Assembly (NCBI GenBank): GCA_964425695.1
Contig: CAYRNF010000007.1
Coordinates: 75,812 to 139,811 of the forward strand
Reading direction: 5' to 3'
DNA: 64,000 nucleotides
DNA from: JAKPBU01 sp964425695
Lineage (GTDB): Bacteria; Pseudomonadota; Gammaproteobacteria; Xanthomonadales; Xanthomonadaceae
The notes under the pieces were generated by a model. That model did no database searches and was not told where the DNA came from. It saw only the letters and a list, made by a program, of their open reading frames with translations. Positions within the stretch are counted from its first letter, which is position 1. Each line of letters begins with the position of its first letter. The position numbers were made by a program, and so were the translations under genes. Shown here one piece after another: positions 33,919-43,122 of this stretch.

Positions 33919-34665
33919 ATGCGTGCAGTGGTGGGTTCGATGTGCCTGGCCTTGGCGGGTGCGTGTGCGCCGGCGCGGGCCGCGCAGACATACGAAGGCA
34001 TCGCCTACGCGCCCGGCGGCGGCCGCGTGCTGTATCGCGAAACGCACTTGCTTGCCGGGTACCGCCACCTGGTGCTGTACCGCTGTCCGGACGGCCGCGC
34101 CTTCGCGCGCAAACGGCTGGACTACGCCCGCAACGCCACGGCCCCCGATTACGAAGTCATGGATGCGCGCGACGGCTACCGCACCGGAGTGCGGACCACT
34201 GCCGCCGGCCGCGAGGCGTTCCTGCACGAAGGCGCCCGCCAGCGCGTGCGGCGCGCGGCCCTGCCGGCCGGGACGGTCGTGGACGCGGGATTCGACGGCT
34301 TTGTCCGCTCGGCGTGGGACCGGCTGGCGGGCAAGCGCGGGCTCGACGTTTCCTTCCTGGTGCCCAGCCGCCTGCAGCCGGTGCGCTTCCAGCTGCAGGC
34401 GCGCCCCTTGCGCGATGCGGGGGTGCGCGTGTTCCGGCTGAGCCTGGGGTCATGGATCGGCAGCGTGCTCCCGCACATCGACCTCACCTACGACGCCGCG
34501 ACCCGGACCCTGCTGCGCTTCCAGGGCATGAGCGACGTGCGCGATGGGCGCGGCCGCAACCTGGTGGTGGACATCCGGTTCCCGCCCGAGCGCCGCCGCG
34601 AGGTGCCGGATGCGGCGCTGGACGCGGCCGCGGCGGTGCCGCTGGACGGGACGTGCCGCCAATGA
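33919..34665 (+). CDS. exported hypothetical protein
   Basis: A 248-residue protein with a signal peptide (MRAVVGSMCLALAGACAPARA). The mature part is beta-rich: QTYEGIAYAPGGGRVLYRETHLLAGYRHLVLYRCPDGRAFARKRLDY, then VVDAGFDGFVRSAWDRLAGKRGLDVSFLVPSRLQPVRFQLQARPL and HIDLTYDAATRTLLRFQGMSDVRDGRGRNLVVDIRFPPE. The pattern suggests a soluble periplasmic or outer-membrane-associated sheet protein. I do not recognise the family. It precedes the sigma/anti-sigma/lipid operon by 100 bases and might belong to it; a GGAGCG site supports the ATG at 33919. Confidence 0.75.
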   Translation: MRAVVGSMCLALAGACAPARAAQTYEGIAYAPGGGRVLYRETHLLAGYRHLVLYRCPDGRAFARKRLDYARNATAPDYEVMDARDGYRTGVRTTAAGREAFLHEGARQRVRRAALPAGTVVDAGFDGFVRSAWDRLAGKRGLDVSFLVPSRLQPVRFQLQARPLRDAGVRVFRLSLGSWIGSVLPHIDLTYDAATRTLLRFQGMSDVRDGRGRNLVVDIRFPPERRREVPDAALDAAAAVPLDGTCRQ

Positions 34666-34766
34666 GCGCCCGGATCGAGCTGCGACATGCTCCGCTCACT
34701 CGCCATCGACGCCGCGGCATGCGATGTTTGGCGGTGGCGCGTCCGCGCCCACGAAAGGGACACCGC

Positions 34767-35345
34767 ATGCCGCCGAGCCAGACCGAATCCAGCGCCGCCG
34801 TGGACGGCAGCCACCTGGTGGCGTGGCTTGGCGACGTGGCCGACGGCGACCGCGATGCGTTCGAGCGCCTGTACCGCGCCACCTCCGACAAGCTGTTCGG
34901 GGTGTGCGTGCGCCTGCTGCGCGACCGCGCCGAAGCCGAGGACGCGTTGCAGGACGTCTTCGCCACCATCTGGCACAAGGCCGGCCAGTACGACGCGGCA
35001 CGCGCCAGCGCGATCACCTGGCTGGCGCAGATCGCGCGCAACCGATGCATCGACCGGTTGCGCAGCGCAGCGCACCTGCGCCGCAACGACGACATCGACG
35101 TGGTCGGCGAGATCCCGGACGACGCCCCGGGCGCGATGGAGCGGGCGGAGCAGGCCGGCGAGCGCGAGCGGCTGGAGGAGTGCATGGCCGAGCTGGACGA
35201 CAACCGCAGCCGGTTGCTGCGCGTCGCGTTCTTCGAAGGCGTGACCTACGAGGAACTGGCCAAGCGCAGCAGTACGCCGCTGGGTACGGTGAAGAGTTGG
35301 ATCCGGCGCAGCCTGATCGCGCTGCGCGCGTGTCTGGAGCGCTGA
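34767..35345 (+). CDS. ECF-type RNA polymerase sigma factor (SigK/RskA-type pair)
   Basis: A 192-residue ECF sigma factor. Region 2: RDAFERLYRATSDKLFGVCVRLLRDRAEAEDALQDVFATIWHKAGQY with the core-binding DAEDALQDVF element, then AITWLAQIARNRCIDRLRS. Region 4: EECMAELDDNRSRLLRVAFFEGVTYEELAKRSSTPLGTVKSWIRRSLIALRACL. The ATG at 34767 has AAAGGGAC upstream. Followed one base later by the anti-sigma gene. The sigma factor most probably drives its own operon and the lipid genes from 36212 on, but I could not identify a confident promoter motif shared by both. Confidence 0.93.
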   Translation: MPPSQTESSAAVDGSHLVAWLGDVADGDRDAFERLYRATSDKLFGVCVRLLRDRAEAEDALQDVFATIWHKAGQYDAARASAITWLAQIARNRCIDRLRSAAHLRRNDDIDVVGEIPDDAPGAMERAEQAGERERLEECMAELDDNRSRLLRVAFFEGVTYEELAKRSSTPLGTVKSWIRRSLIALRACLER

Positions 35346-35346
35346 C

Positions 35347-36102
35347 GTGGCCGAACCGAACATGTCCGCCGACGACACCGACCTGCTGGCCGCCGAGTAC
35401 GTGCTGGGCGTGCTGGACGCGCAGGAGCTGCGCGCGGCGCGCCGCCGCCTGCGCACCGACCGGGCCTTCGCCGCCGAAGTGGCCGCGTGGGAAGGGCGTT
35501 TCGCGGCGTGGTTCGCAGCGTTCGAGCCGGTGACGGCGCCGGGCGATGCGTGGGAGCGCGTGCAGCGCAGCCTGGGCTGGACGCTGCAGACGCCGGACCG
35601 TGCGGTCGCGGCGCCTGCGGCCTCCGGTTCGTTCTGGCGCGGGCTGGCGTTGGGCGGTTTCGCCCTGGCTTCGGTGTGCGCGGTGGCGCTGCTGGTCACG
35701 CTGCGCAGGCCGCCGGAACAGCTGCCTGCGCCGCCACCGGTCGTCGAGACGCGCGTGGTGGAGCCCGACATGGTGGCCAGCATCGCCACCGACGATGGGC
35801 GCCCCATGCTGGTGGCCAGCATCCACAGCGACACCGGCGCGATGACCCTGGCGCCTGCAGGCGACATGGACGTGCCGGCCGGCAGTGCCGCCGAGCTGTG
35901 GCTGATCCCGGCCGACGGTACGCCGCGTTCGCTGGGTGTGTTCGATCCGCACAATGCAGGACGCATGGTGGTCCCCGAGACCATGCGCGGTGGCCTGGCC
36001 GCCGATGCGTTGCTGGCGGTGTCCATCGAACCGGCCGGCGGCTCCCCCACCGGACTGCCCACCGGACCGGTGGTGGCCAAGGGGTCCATGCACGGGGTCT
36101 GA
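35347..36102 (+). CDS. RskA-type anti-sigma factor
   Basis: A 251-residue membrane anti-sigma factor. N-terminal RskA_N helices (LLAAEYVLGVLDAQELRAARRRLRTDRAFAAEVAAWEGRFAAWF) bind the sigma factor; a membrane helix follows at about 98-118 (FWRGLALGGFALASVCAVALLVTL). The C-terminal anti-sigma-K domain is periplasmic (MLVASIHSDTGAMTLAPAGDMDVPAGSAAELWLIPADGTPRSLGVFD, SVEPAGGSPTGLPTGPVVAKG-like ending). It lacks the zinc ligands of ChrR, so it is not a cupin-type singlet-oxygen sensor. Start GTG at 35347 or ATG at 35362. It follows the sigma gene directly. Confidence 0.92.
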   Translation: MAEPNMSADDTDLLAAEYVLGVLDAQELRAARRRLRTDRAFAAEVAAWEGRFAAWFAAFEPVTAPGDAWERVQRSLGWTLQTPDRAVAAPAASGSFWRGLALGGFALASVCAVALLVTLRRPPEQLPAPPPVVETRVVEPDMVASIATDDGRPMLVASIHSDTGAMTLAPAGDMDVPAGSAAELWLIPADGTPRSLGVFDPHNAGRMVVPETMRGGLAADALLAVSIEPAGGSPTGLPTGPVVAKGSMHGV

Positions 36103-36115
36103 CCGCCCGTCACCC

Positions 36116-36148
36116 GCGGCGCCGCGCATCCATGCGTGCGGGCGCCGC
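36116..36148. terminator. strong hairpin between anti-sigma gene and desaturase gene
   Basis: Nested inverted repeat: outer arms GCGGCGCC (36116-36123) and GGCGCCGC (36141-36148), inner arms GCGCAT and ATGCGT. It falls just after the anti-sigma stop. There is no U-run. It may weaken readthrough into, or process the transcript before, the lipid operon. Confidence 0.4.
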
Positions 36149-36211
36149 GTATCTGCACGCAACATCGCCCCCGCATCCTGTTCCGCCGCAACGACTCCAG
36201 GTGAGCCGCGC

Positions 36212-37179
<968 letters not shown>

Positions 37180-37183
<4 letters not shown>

Positions 37184-38424
37184 GGATCGCCGTCGTCGGT
37201 TCGGGCATCGCGGGGCTGGGCAGCGCGTGGCTGCTGTCGCAGGCGCACGACGTGGTGGTGTTCGAAGCCGAGCCTCGGCTGGGCGGGCACACGCACACCC
37301 ACGATGTCCGCATCGCCGGGCGCGACTACGCGGTGGACAGCGGGTTCATCGTGCACAACCGTGCGCATTATCCGCTGCTGTCCCGTTTCTTCGATGCGCT
37401 GGGCGTGGCCACGCAGCCCACCACGATGAGTTTTTCGGTGCACAGCGACGCAAGCGGCGTCGAGTACAACGCCACGTCGCTGGATGCGCTGTTCTGCCAG
37501 CGTCGCAACCTGGTCTCGCCGCGCTTCGTGGGCATGGTGGGCGACCTGCTGCGCTTCTACCGCAATGCGCCGCGCCTGCTGGAGCTGGAAGGCGAGGGCC
37601 CGACCCTGGGCGAATACCTGGAGCGCCACCGCTACGGGGCGGCGTTCCGCGACGAGCACCTGGTGCCGATGGCGTCGGCGCTGTGGTCCTCGCCACCGCA
37701 GCAGGTGCTTGCGTTCCCGGCCAAGTACCTGGCCACGTTCATGGCCAACCACCACATGCTGCAGGTCGCCGGGCGGCCGCAGTGGCGGGTGGTGCAGGGC
37801 GGTTCGCGGCGGTACGTGGACGCGTTGCAGGCGCGCTGGCGCGTGGACGTGCGCACCGGCGCGCCGGTGCGGGGCATCGTGCGCAATGCCGACGGCGTGG
37901 ACGTGCATGCCGACCACGGCGTGGAACGTTTCGACCAGGTGGTACTGGCCTGCCATTCCGACCAGGCGCTGGGCCTGCTGGCGGACGCGGACGGCGGCGA
38001 GCGCGCGGTGCTGGGCGCGATCGCCTACCAGGCCAACGACGCGGTGCTGCACACCGACACCCGCGTGTTGCCGCGCAACCGCAAGGCATGGGCGGCCTGG
38101 AACGCGCACGTGCCCGCCCAGCCCCGCGCGCCGTGCACGGTGAGCTACTGCATGAACCTGCTGCAGGGCATCGATGCGCCTGAAACGTTCGTGGTGACGC
38201 TCAACCGCAGCGATGCCATCGACCCTGCGCGGGTCATCGCGCGCATGACCTACCACCATCCGGTGTACACCCACGCCAGCGTCGCGGCGCAGTCGCGCAA
38301 GGGCGATATCCAGGGCCGGCGCCGTACCTGGTTCGCCGGCGCGTACTGGGGCTGGGGCTTCCACGAAGACGGGCTGCGCAGCGCGGTGGAAGTGGCCGAA
38401 GCGCTGGGAGCGCCGTGGCCATGA
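37180..38424 (+). CDS. FAD-dependent amine-oxidase-like oxidoreductase
   Basis: A 414-residue flavoprotein. It starts with GTG at 37180 directly in the Rossmann motif RIAVVGSGIAGLGSAWLLSQ, followed by VVVFEAEPRLGGHTHTHDV and VDSGFIVHNRAHYPLLSRFF; the C-terminal FAD motif is RTWFAGAYWGWGFHEDGLRSAVEVAEAL. This is the NAD(P)-binding/amine-oxidase family protein that regularly accompanies DUF1365 and CFA-synthase-like genes in stress-sigma-linked lipid operons. The chemical step is unproven; related proteins have been proposed to oxidise methylated or unsaturated acyl chains. It overlaps both neighbours by 4 bp. Confidence 0.92.
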
Positions 38425-39398
38425 GCGCCACGAAGCATGCCGCAGGAGCGGCTTCAGCCGCGAGCGCTTGCCGCGCGTTGCGATACGACGGCAAAGGGCT
38501 CGCGGCTGAAGCCGCTCCCACGACTGCCGCTGCTGCGAAGGCGGCTCGTGCGACCGCCGCACCTGCAGCGCCGGACGCGTTCGAAAGCGGCATCTACGAA
38601 GGCTGGATCCGGCACCGGCGCTTCGCGCCGCGCCGCCATGCATTCCGGTACCGCATCGCCATGCTGCTGGTCGACCTGGCCGAAACCGACGCGCTGTTCG
38701 CGGGGCGCTGGCTGTGGTCGCGCGATCGCCGCAACGTGGCCGAGTTCCGGCGCAGCGATTTCCTGGGCGATCCGGCGCTGCCGCTGGACCAGGCCGTGCG
38801 CGACCGCGTGCAGGAAGCCACCGGCGTGCGGCCGGACGGGCCGATCCGCCTGCTCGCCCACCTGCGCTATGCCGGGCACGTCTTCAACCCGGTGAGCTTC
38901 TATTACTGCCATGCCCGGGACGGCCGCACGCTGCAGGCGGTCGTCGCGGAAATCACCAACACGCCCTGGAAGCAGCGTCACGCCTACGTGCTGCCGGTCG
39001 CCGACGCGGCGCCGCGCGGCCGCGCGCTGGCGTGGGACTTCGACAAGGCCTTCCACGTCTCGCCCTTCATGCCCATGCAGCGGCGCTATGCGTGGCGATT
39101 CACCGCGCCCGGCGATGACCTCCGCGTCCACATGGACGTGCTGGACGCCGACGGGCCCGAGTTCGACGCCACCCTGGTCCTGCAGCGCCGCCCGTGGACG
39201 CCCGCCAACCTGCGCCGCGTGCTGTGGCGCTACCCGCTGATGACGCTGCAGGTGGTGTGGGGAATCCACTGGCAGGCGCTGCGGCTGTGGTGGAAGGGCG
39301 TGCCCGTCCACGACCACCCGGCGAAGGCGCATCCGCCGGCGCGCACCGGCCGTAATCCCGCCGCACCTCCTACCGACCGGAGCACCGACGCCCGATGA
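38421..39398 (+). CDS. DUF1365 protein with REP-derived N-terminal extension
   Basis: A 325-residue DUF1365 protein; conserved sequence starts near residue 54 (FESGIYEGWIRHRRFAPRRHAFRYRI) and continues RLLAHLRYAGHVFNPVSFYYCH, ITNTPWKQRHAYVL, KAFHVSPFMPMQRRYAWRF. Role unknown, but the family is nearly always beside CFA-like methyltransferases. The ATG at 38421 overlaps the previous stop (ATGA). Residues 9-33 are encoded by a perfect inverted pair of a REP repeat (38445-38518) translated in frame as alanine/serine-rich sequence. No other ATG or GTG start exists before residue 70 (only one TTG at codon 20), so the extension is very probably made. C terminus overlaps the next gene by 4 bp. Confidence 0.9.
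   Translation: MSATKHAAGAASAASACRALRYDGKGLAAEAAPTTAAAAKAARATAAPAAPDAFESGIYEGWIRHRRFAPRRHAFRYRIAMLLVDLAETDALFAGRWLWSRDRRNVAEFRRSDFLGDPALPLDQAVRDRVQEATGVRPDGPIRLLAHLRYAGHVFNPVSFYYCHARDGRTLQAVVAEITNTPWKQRHAYVLPVADAAPRGRALAWDFDKAFHVSPFMPMQRRYAWRFTAPGDDLRVHMDVLDADGPEFDATLVLQRRPWTPANLRRVLWRYPLMTLQVVWGIHWQALRLWWKGVPVHDHPAKAHPPARTGRNPAAPPTDRSTDAR
38445..38518. repeat. REP inverted pair inside the DUF1365 coding region
   Basis: Arms of 21 bp, starting GGAGCGGCTTCAGCCGCGA at 38445 and ending at 38518, are perfect inverted copies separated by 32 bp. The repeat is the Xanthomonadaceae REP type (GTAGGAGCGGCTTCAGCCGCGA), also seen at 10040, 55281-55358 and 60589. Here it lies wholly within an open reading frame. 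Confidence 0.88.
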
Positions 39399-40678
39399 GC
39401 GCACCCACCGCCGACCTTCCCAAGCATGCGTCTGCGCCGCTGGGTGCGCTGCAGCGCACCTTGCGCACGCGCCTGCTGCGGACCATGGACGGCCTGCGCG
39501 ACTGCAGGCTGGTGTTCGAGGACGCCGTGGAGACGCGCGTGCTCGGCCAGCCCGCGCCCGATGCGGCCGACACGCTGCACGCGCACGTGCGCGTGCGCCA
39601 TCCCGACTTCTACCGCCAGGTCGCGCTCAACGGCAGCGTCGGCGCGGGCGAGGCATACATGGACGGCGCCTGGGACTGCGACGACCTGGTGGCGCTGGTG
39701 CGCATCCTGGTGCGCAACCGCGACCGGCTGGATGCCATGGAAACCGGCTTCGCCCGCATGGGCGGGCTGGCCATGAAGCTGGCGCATGCCTTCACCCGCA
39801 ACACGCGCGCCGGCAGCCGCCGCAACATCGCCGCGCACTACGACCTGGGCAACGACCTCTACCGGCTGTTCCTGGACGAGAACCTCATGTACTCCTCCGC
39901 GATCTTCGCGGACGAGCACGAGTCGCTGGAAGTCGCCTCCACGCGCAAGCTGGACCGCATCTGCGACAAGCTGGGCCTGCAGCCGCAGCACCACGTGGTG
40001 GAGATCGGCACCGGCTGGGGCGGTTTCGCGCTGCATGCCGCGCGCCGCCACGGCTGCCGCGTCACCACCACCACGATCTCGCGCGAGCAGCACGCGCTGG
40101 CGACGCAGCGCATCGCCGAAGCGGGCCTGTCCGACAGGGTGACCGTGCTGCTGCAGGACTACCGCGACCTGCAGGGGCGCTACGACCGGCTGGTGTCCAT
40201 CGAGATGATCGAGGCCATCGGCCACCAGTACCTGGACACGTATTTCCGCAAGCTCGGCGAGCTGCTCGCGGACGACGGGCTGGCCTGCGTGCAGGCGATC
40301 ACGATCGAGGACCGACGCTACGCGCAGGCGTTGCGCAGCGTGGATTTCATCAAGCGCCATGTCTTCCCCGGCAGCTTCATTCCGTCGATCTCGGCGATGC
40401 ACGGCGCACTGGTGCGCGCAAGCGACCTGCGCCTGACCCACCTGGAGGACATCGGGCCGAGCTACGCCCTGACCCTGAAGGCCTGGCGCGAACGCTTCAT
40501 GCGCCGCCTGCCGGAGGTGCGCGCGCTGGGCTACGACGAGCGCTTCGTGCGGCTGTGGGAGTTCTACCTGGCCTATTGCGAAGGCGGCTTCCGCGAGCGA
40601 TCCATCGGCGACGTGCAGCTGCTGCTGGCCAAGCCGGGATCGCGTGCGCCGGAATACGTGCCGGGGCTGGCCGGCTGA
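39395..40678 (+). CDS. cyclopropane-fatty-acid-synthase-like methyltransferase
   Basis: A 427-residue SAM-dependent enzyme acting on unsaturated acyl chains of phospholipids. Seen: helical N-terminal domain with GSVGAGEAYMDGAWDCDDLVALV, IAAHYDLGNDLYRLFLDENLMYSSAIF, SAM site VVEIGTGWGGFALHAARRHG, TTTTISREQHALA, and LVSIEMIEAIGHQYLDTYF. Compared from memory with E. coli Cfa, the active-site Cys of YSCAYW is Ser here (YSSAIF) and the His of LLHTIG is Gln (CVQAITI). The Glu of the EMIE motif is kept. This is a known divergent subfamily that may transfer a methyl group without ring closure. The gene is in the middle of the lipid operon. Confidence 0.92.
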   Translation: MSAPTADLPKHASAPLGALQRTLRTRLLRTMDGLRDCRLVFEDAVETRVLGQPAPDAADTLHAHVRVRHPDFYRQVALNGSVGAGEAYMDGAWDCDDLVALVRILVRNRDRLDAMETGFARMGGLAMKLAHAFTRNTRAGSRRNIAAHYDLGNDLYRLFLDENLMYSSAIFADEHESLEVASTRKLDRICDKLGLQPQHHVVEIGTGWGGFALHAARRHGCRVTTTTISREQHALATQRIAEAGLSDRVTVLLQDYRDLQGRYDRLVSIEMIEAIGHQYLDTYFRKLGELLADDGLACVQAITIEDRRYAQALRSVDFIKRHVFPGSFIPSISAMHGALVRASDLRLTHLEDIGPSYALTLKAWRERFMRRLPEVRALGYDERFVRLWEFYLAYCEGGFRERSIGDVQLLLAKPGSRAPEYVPGLAG

Positions 40679-40679
40679 A

Positions 40680-41237
40680 ATGGCGCTGCCTTCGATGCCC
40701 GTGCTGGCGAATGCGGTGCTGTTCCAGGCCGTTTGGTTCGCCGCGGTGATCGGCGCGGGCAACGGCCTGGCGTGGCCGGGGGTGGCGGCGGTGGCGGCGT
40801 TCGCGGCGGTGACGCTGCGCCAGCGCGCCACGCGCGCGTCCGACCTGCGCCTGATGGCGTGCGCGGCGTTGGCGGGCGGCTTGGTCGATTCCGTGTTCGT
40901 GAACACCGGGCTGCTGCGCTATGCGGCGCAGTGGCCGGCCGCGGAGCTGGCGCCGGCATGGATCGTGGCGCTGTGGGTCAACCTGGCGCTGGCGCTGAAC
41001 CATTCTCTGCGCTGGGTGCGGCCGTATCCCTTGGTCGCCGCGCTGTTCGGCGCGATCGCCGCGCCCCTGTCGTATCTCGGCGCTGCGCGCGGGTGGCAGG
41101 CGGTCGCGTTCGCCGATCCCGCATGGCGCACGCTGGCCGTGGTGGCCGCCTGCTGGGCGGTGCTGATGGCTGCGCTGGTGGCGCTGGCCAGGCACGATGC
41201 GCGCATTCCTTCCCTGCCGCGAGCGGAGACCGCATGA
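40680..41237 (+). CDS. DUF2878 membrane protein
   Basis: A 185-residue protein with five to six hydrophobic helices (LANAVLFQAVWFAAVIGAGNGLAWPGVAAVAAFAAVTL, LMACAALAGGLVDSVFVNTGLL, LAPAWIVALWVNLALALNHSL, LVAALFGAIAAPLSYLGAARGWQAVAF). The pattern with the LNHSLRW motif and GAxAAPLSYLGG-like stretch is that of DUF2878, an uncharacterised family restricted to this type of lipid operon. ATG at 40680, one base after the preceding stop; overlaps the DUF1295 gene by 4 bp. Confidence 0.85.
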   Translation: MALPSMPVLANAVLFQAVWFAAVIGAGNGLAWPGVAAVAAFAAVTLRQRATRASDLRLMACAALAGGLVDSVFVNTGLLRYAAQWPAAELAPAWIVALWVNLALALNHSLRWVRPYPLVAALFGAIAAPLSYLGAARGWQAVAFADPAWRTLAVVAACWAVLMAALVALARHDARIPSLPRAETA

Positions 41238-42028
41238 GCACCACCGGGATGTTGTTGCTGGTCTGGATCGTGGCCGCCGCCGCGCAGGCCGGCGGCTGGA
41301 TATGGCAATGGCCGCGGCGCAACGCGGGCATCGTGGACGTCATCTGGTCCGCATGCGTGGGCCTGGCCGCGGTGCTGATCGGCTGGCTCGGCCCGGGCGC
41401 GGCGCTGCCGCGCACGCTGCTGGCGGTGTGCGGGGGGCTGTGGGGCGCGCGGCTGGCGCTGCACCTGTGGGCGCGCGTGCGCAAGGAGAAGGAAGACGGG
41501 CGCTACGCCCACCTGCGCCGCACCTGGCATGGCGACCAGCGCAAGTGGTTCGCGTTCTTCCAGTTCCAGGCGCTGCTGGTGGTGCTGTTCGCGCTGCCGT
41601 TCGTGGCCGTTGCGCACAACCCGGTCGCGGGCTGGACGCCGTGGCTGGTGCCGGGCCTGCTGGTGTGGGTCGGCAGCGTGGGCGGAGAGGCCGTCGCCGA
41701 TCGCCAGCTCGCGCGTTTCCGCGCCGATCCGGCCAACAAGGGCAAGACCTGCCGCGACGGCCTGTGGCGCTACTCGCGCCATCCCAACTACTTCTTCGAA
41801 TGGCTGCACTGGTTCGCCTACGTGCTGTTCGCGGTGGGCTCGCCGCTGTGGTGGCTGGCCTGGTCCGGCCCGCTGGTCATGTACGCCTTCGTGCGTTGGA
41901 TCAGCGGCGTGCGCTGGACCGAAGACCAGGCGCTGCGCACCCGTGGCGAGGACTACCGCGACTACCAGCGCACCACGCCGATGCTGTTTCCGTGGTTCCC
42001 GAAACCGTCTTCCAGGAGCGATGCATGA
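41234..42028 (+). CDS. DUF1295 / steroid 5-alpha-reductase-like membrane protein
   Basis: A 264-residue membrane protein. The C-terminal NADPH-binding signature of the steroid-5-alpha-reductase/isoprenylcysteine-methyltransferase-like fold is clear: GKTCRDGLWRYSRHPNYFFEWLHWFAYVLFAVGSP and GEDYRDYQRTTPMLFPWFP. Hydrophobic helices fill the rest (LLLVWIVAAAAQAGGWIWQW, VIWSACVGLAAVLIGWLG). The fold suggests a reductase of an enone-type bond in a lipid; substrate unproven. It overlaps both neighbours by 4 bp. Confidence 0.9.
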   Translation: MSTTGMLLLVWIVAAAAQAGGWIWQWPRRNAGIVDVIWSACVGLAAVLIGWLGPGAALPRTLLAVCGGLWGARLALHLWARVRKEKEDGRYAHLRRTWHGDQRKWFAFFQFQALLVVLFALPFVAVAHNPVAGWTPWLVPGLLVWVGSVGGEAVADRQLARFRADPANKGKTCRDGLWRYSRHPNYFFEWLHWFAYVLFAVGSPLWWLAWSGPLVMYAFVRWISGVRWTEDQALRTRGEDYRDYQRTTPMLFPWFPKPSSRSDA

Positions 42029-43110
42029 ATTCCACCGCCGTGCCCCTGCCGCAGCCGCGCCCCGAGCCGGCGCTGGTGCGCCTGGCCGAACGCGGCATGA
42101 TCCCCGATGCGCTGCTGCGCTTGGGCATCCGCCGCCTATGCGCAGAGCGCCTGCGCGACGAACGCGCCGGCGACATGGAAGGCGCCTGGCTGCGCTTCCA
42201 GTCGCTGCTGGACGAACTGCGCGGCAGCGCCATCGCTATCGAAACCGACGCGGCCAACGCGCAGCACTACGAGCTGCCGCCCGAATTCTTCCGCGCCTGC
42301 CTGGGCCGGCGGCTGAAGTACAGCAGCTGCTACTGGGACGCCACCACGCCGGACCTGGACGCCGCCGAGGAGCGCATGCTCGCCCTGTACGGCCAGCGCG
42401 CCGAGCTGGTGGACGGCCAGGACATCTTGGAGCTGGGATGCGGCTGGGGTTCGCTGACGCTGTGGATGGCCGAGCACTGTCCCGGCTCGCGCATCACCGC
42501 GGTGTCCAACTCGCGGCCGCAGCGCGAGTTCATCGAGGCGCGCGCGCGCGAACGCGGCCTGGCCAACGTGCGGGTGCTCACGCGCGACGTCAACGCGCTG
42601 GAACTGGACGCGGCCGCGTTCGACCGCGTGGTGTCCATCGAGATGTTCGAGCACATGCGCAACTACGCCGTGCTGCTGGAACGCATCGCCGGCTGGCTGC
42701 GTCCGGGCGGCAAGCTCTTCGTGCACATCTTCTGCCACCGCGAACTCATGTATCCGTTCGATACCGAGGGCGAGGGCGACTGGATGGCGCGGCATTTCTT
42801 CACCGGCGGCCTGATGCCCGCCGCGGACACGCTGCTGCACTTCCAGGACCACCTGCGCTGCGAACGCCAATGGCGGCTGTCGGGTACGCACTACGAGCGC
42901 ACCGCCAACGCCTGGCTGGACAACCAGGACGCCGCGCGCGAACGGCTGATGCCCGTGCTGCGTGAAACCTACGGCGACGACGCGGCGCTATGGTGGCAGC
43001 GCTGGCGCATGTTCTGGATGGCCTGTGCGGAGCTGTTCGGCTACGGCGGCGGCAACGAGTGGGGCGTGGGGCATTACCGCTTCGCGAAGCCCGTGGATCG
43101 GCATTCCTAG
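42025..43110 (+). CDS. second CFA-family SAM-dependent methyltransferase
   Basis: A 361-residue methyltransferase, distinct from the first: HYELPPEFFRACLGRRLKYSSCYWDATTPDLDAAEERML, SAM motif ILELGCGWGSLTLWMAEHCPGSRITAVSNSRPQREFI, then VVSIEMFEHMRNYAVLLERIAGWLRPGGKLFVHIFCHREL and a C-terminal WRLSGTHYERTANAWLDN and GYGGGNEWGVGHYRF. This is the subgroup that looks like plant coclaurine N-methyltransferases and lacks the long N-terminal CFA domain. Presence of both types in one operon suggests two successive methyl or ring modifications. Start ATG at 42025 overlaps the DUF1295 stop. Confidence 0.9.
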   Translation: MNSTAVPLPQPRPEPALVRLAERGMIPDALLRLGIRRLCAERLRDERAGDMEGAWLRFQSLLDELRGSAIAIETDAANAQHYELPPEFFRACLGRRLKYSSCYWDATTPDLDAAEERMLALYGQRAELVDGQDILELGCGWGSLTLWMAEHCPGSRITAVSNSRPQREFIEARARERGLANVRVLTRDVNALELDAAAFDRVVSIEMFEHMRNYAVLLERIAGWLRPGGKLFVHIFCHRELMYPFDTEGEGDWMARHFFTGGLMPAADTLLHFQDHLRCERQWRLSGTHYERTANAWLDNQDAARERLMPVLRETYGDDAALWWQRWRMFWMACAELFGYGGGNEWGVGHYRFAKPVDRHS

Positions 43111-43122
43111 GAGGACTACGGC

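Noticed and set aside
34670..34766. Autoregulated ECF promoter before the sigma gene
   Set aside because: I looked for an AAC-type -35 and CGT-type -10 but found no pair that also occurs before the desaturase gene, so no site is called.
35347..36102. ChrR-type singlet-oxygen sensor
   Set aside because: No zinc-binding N-terminal motif or cupin domain; the sequence fits RskA instead.
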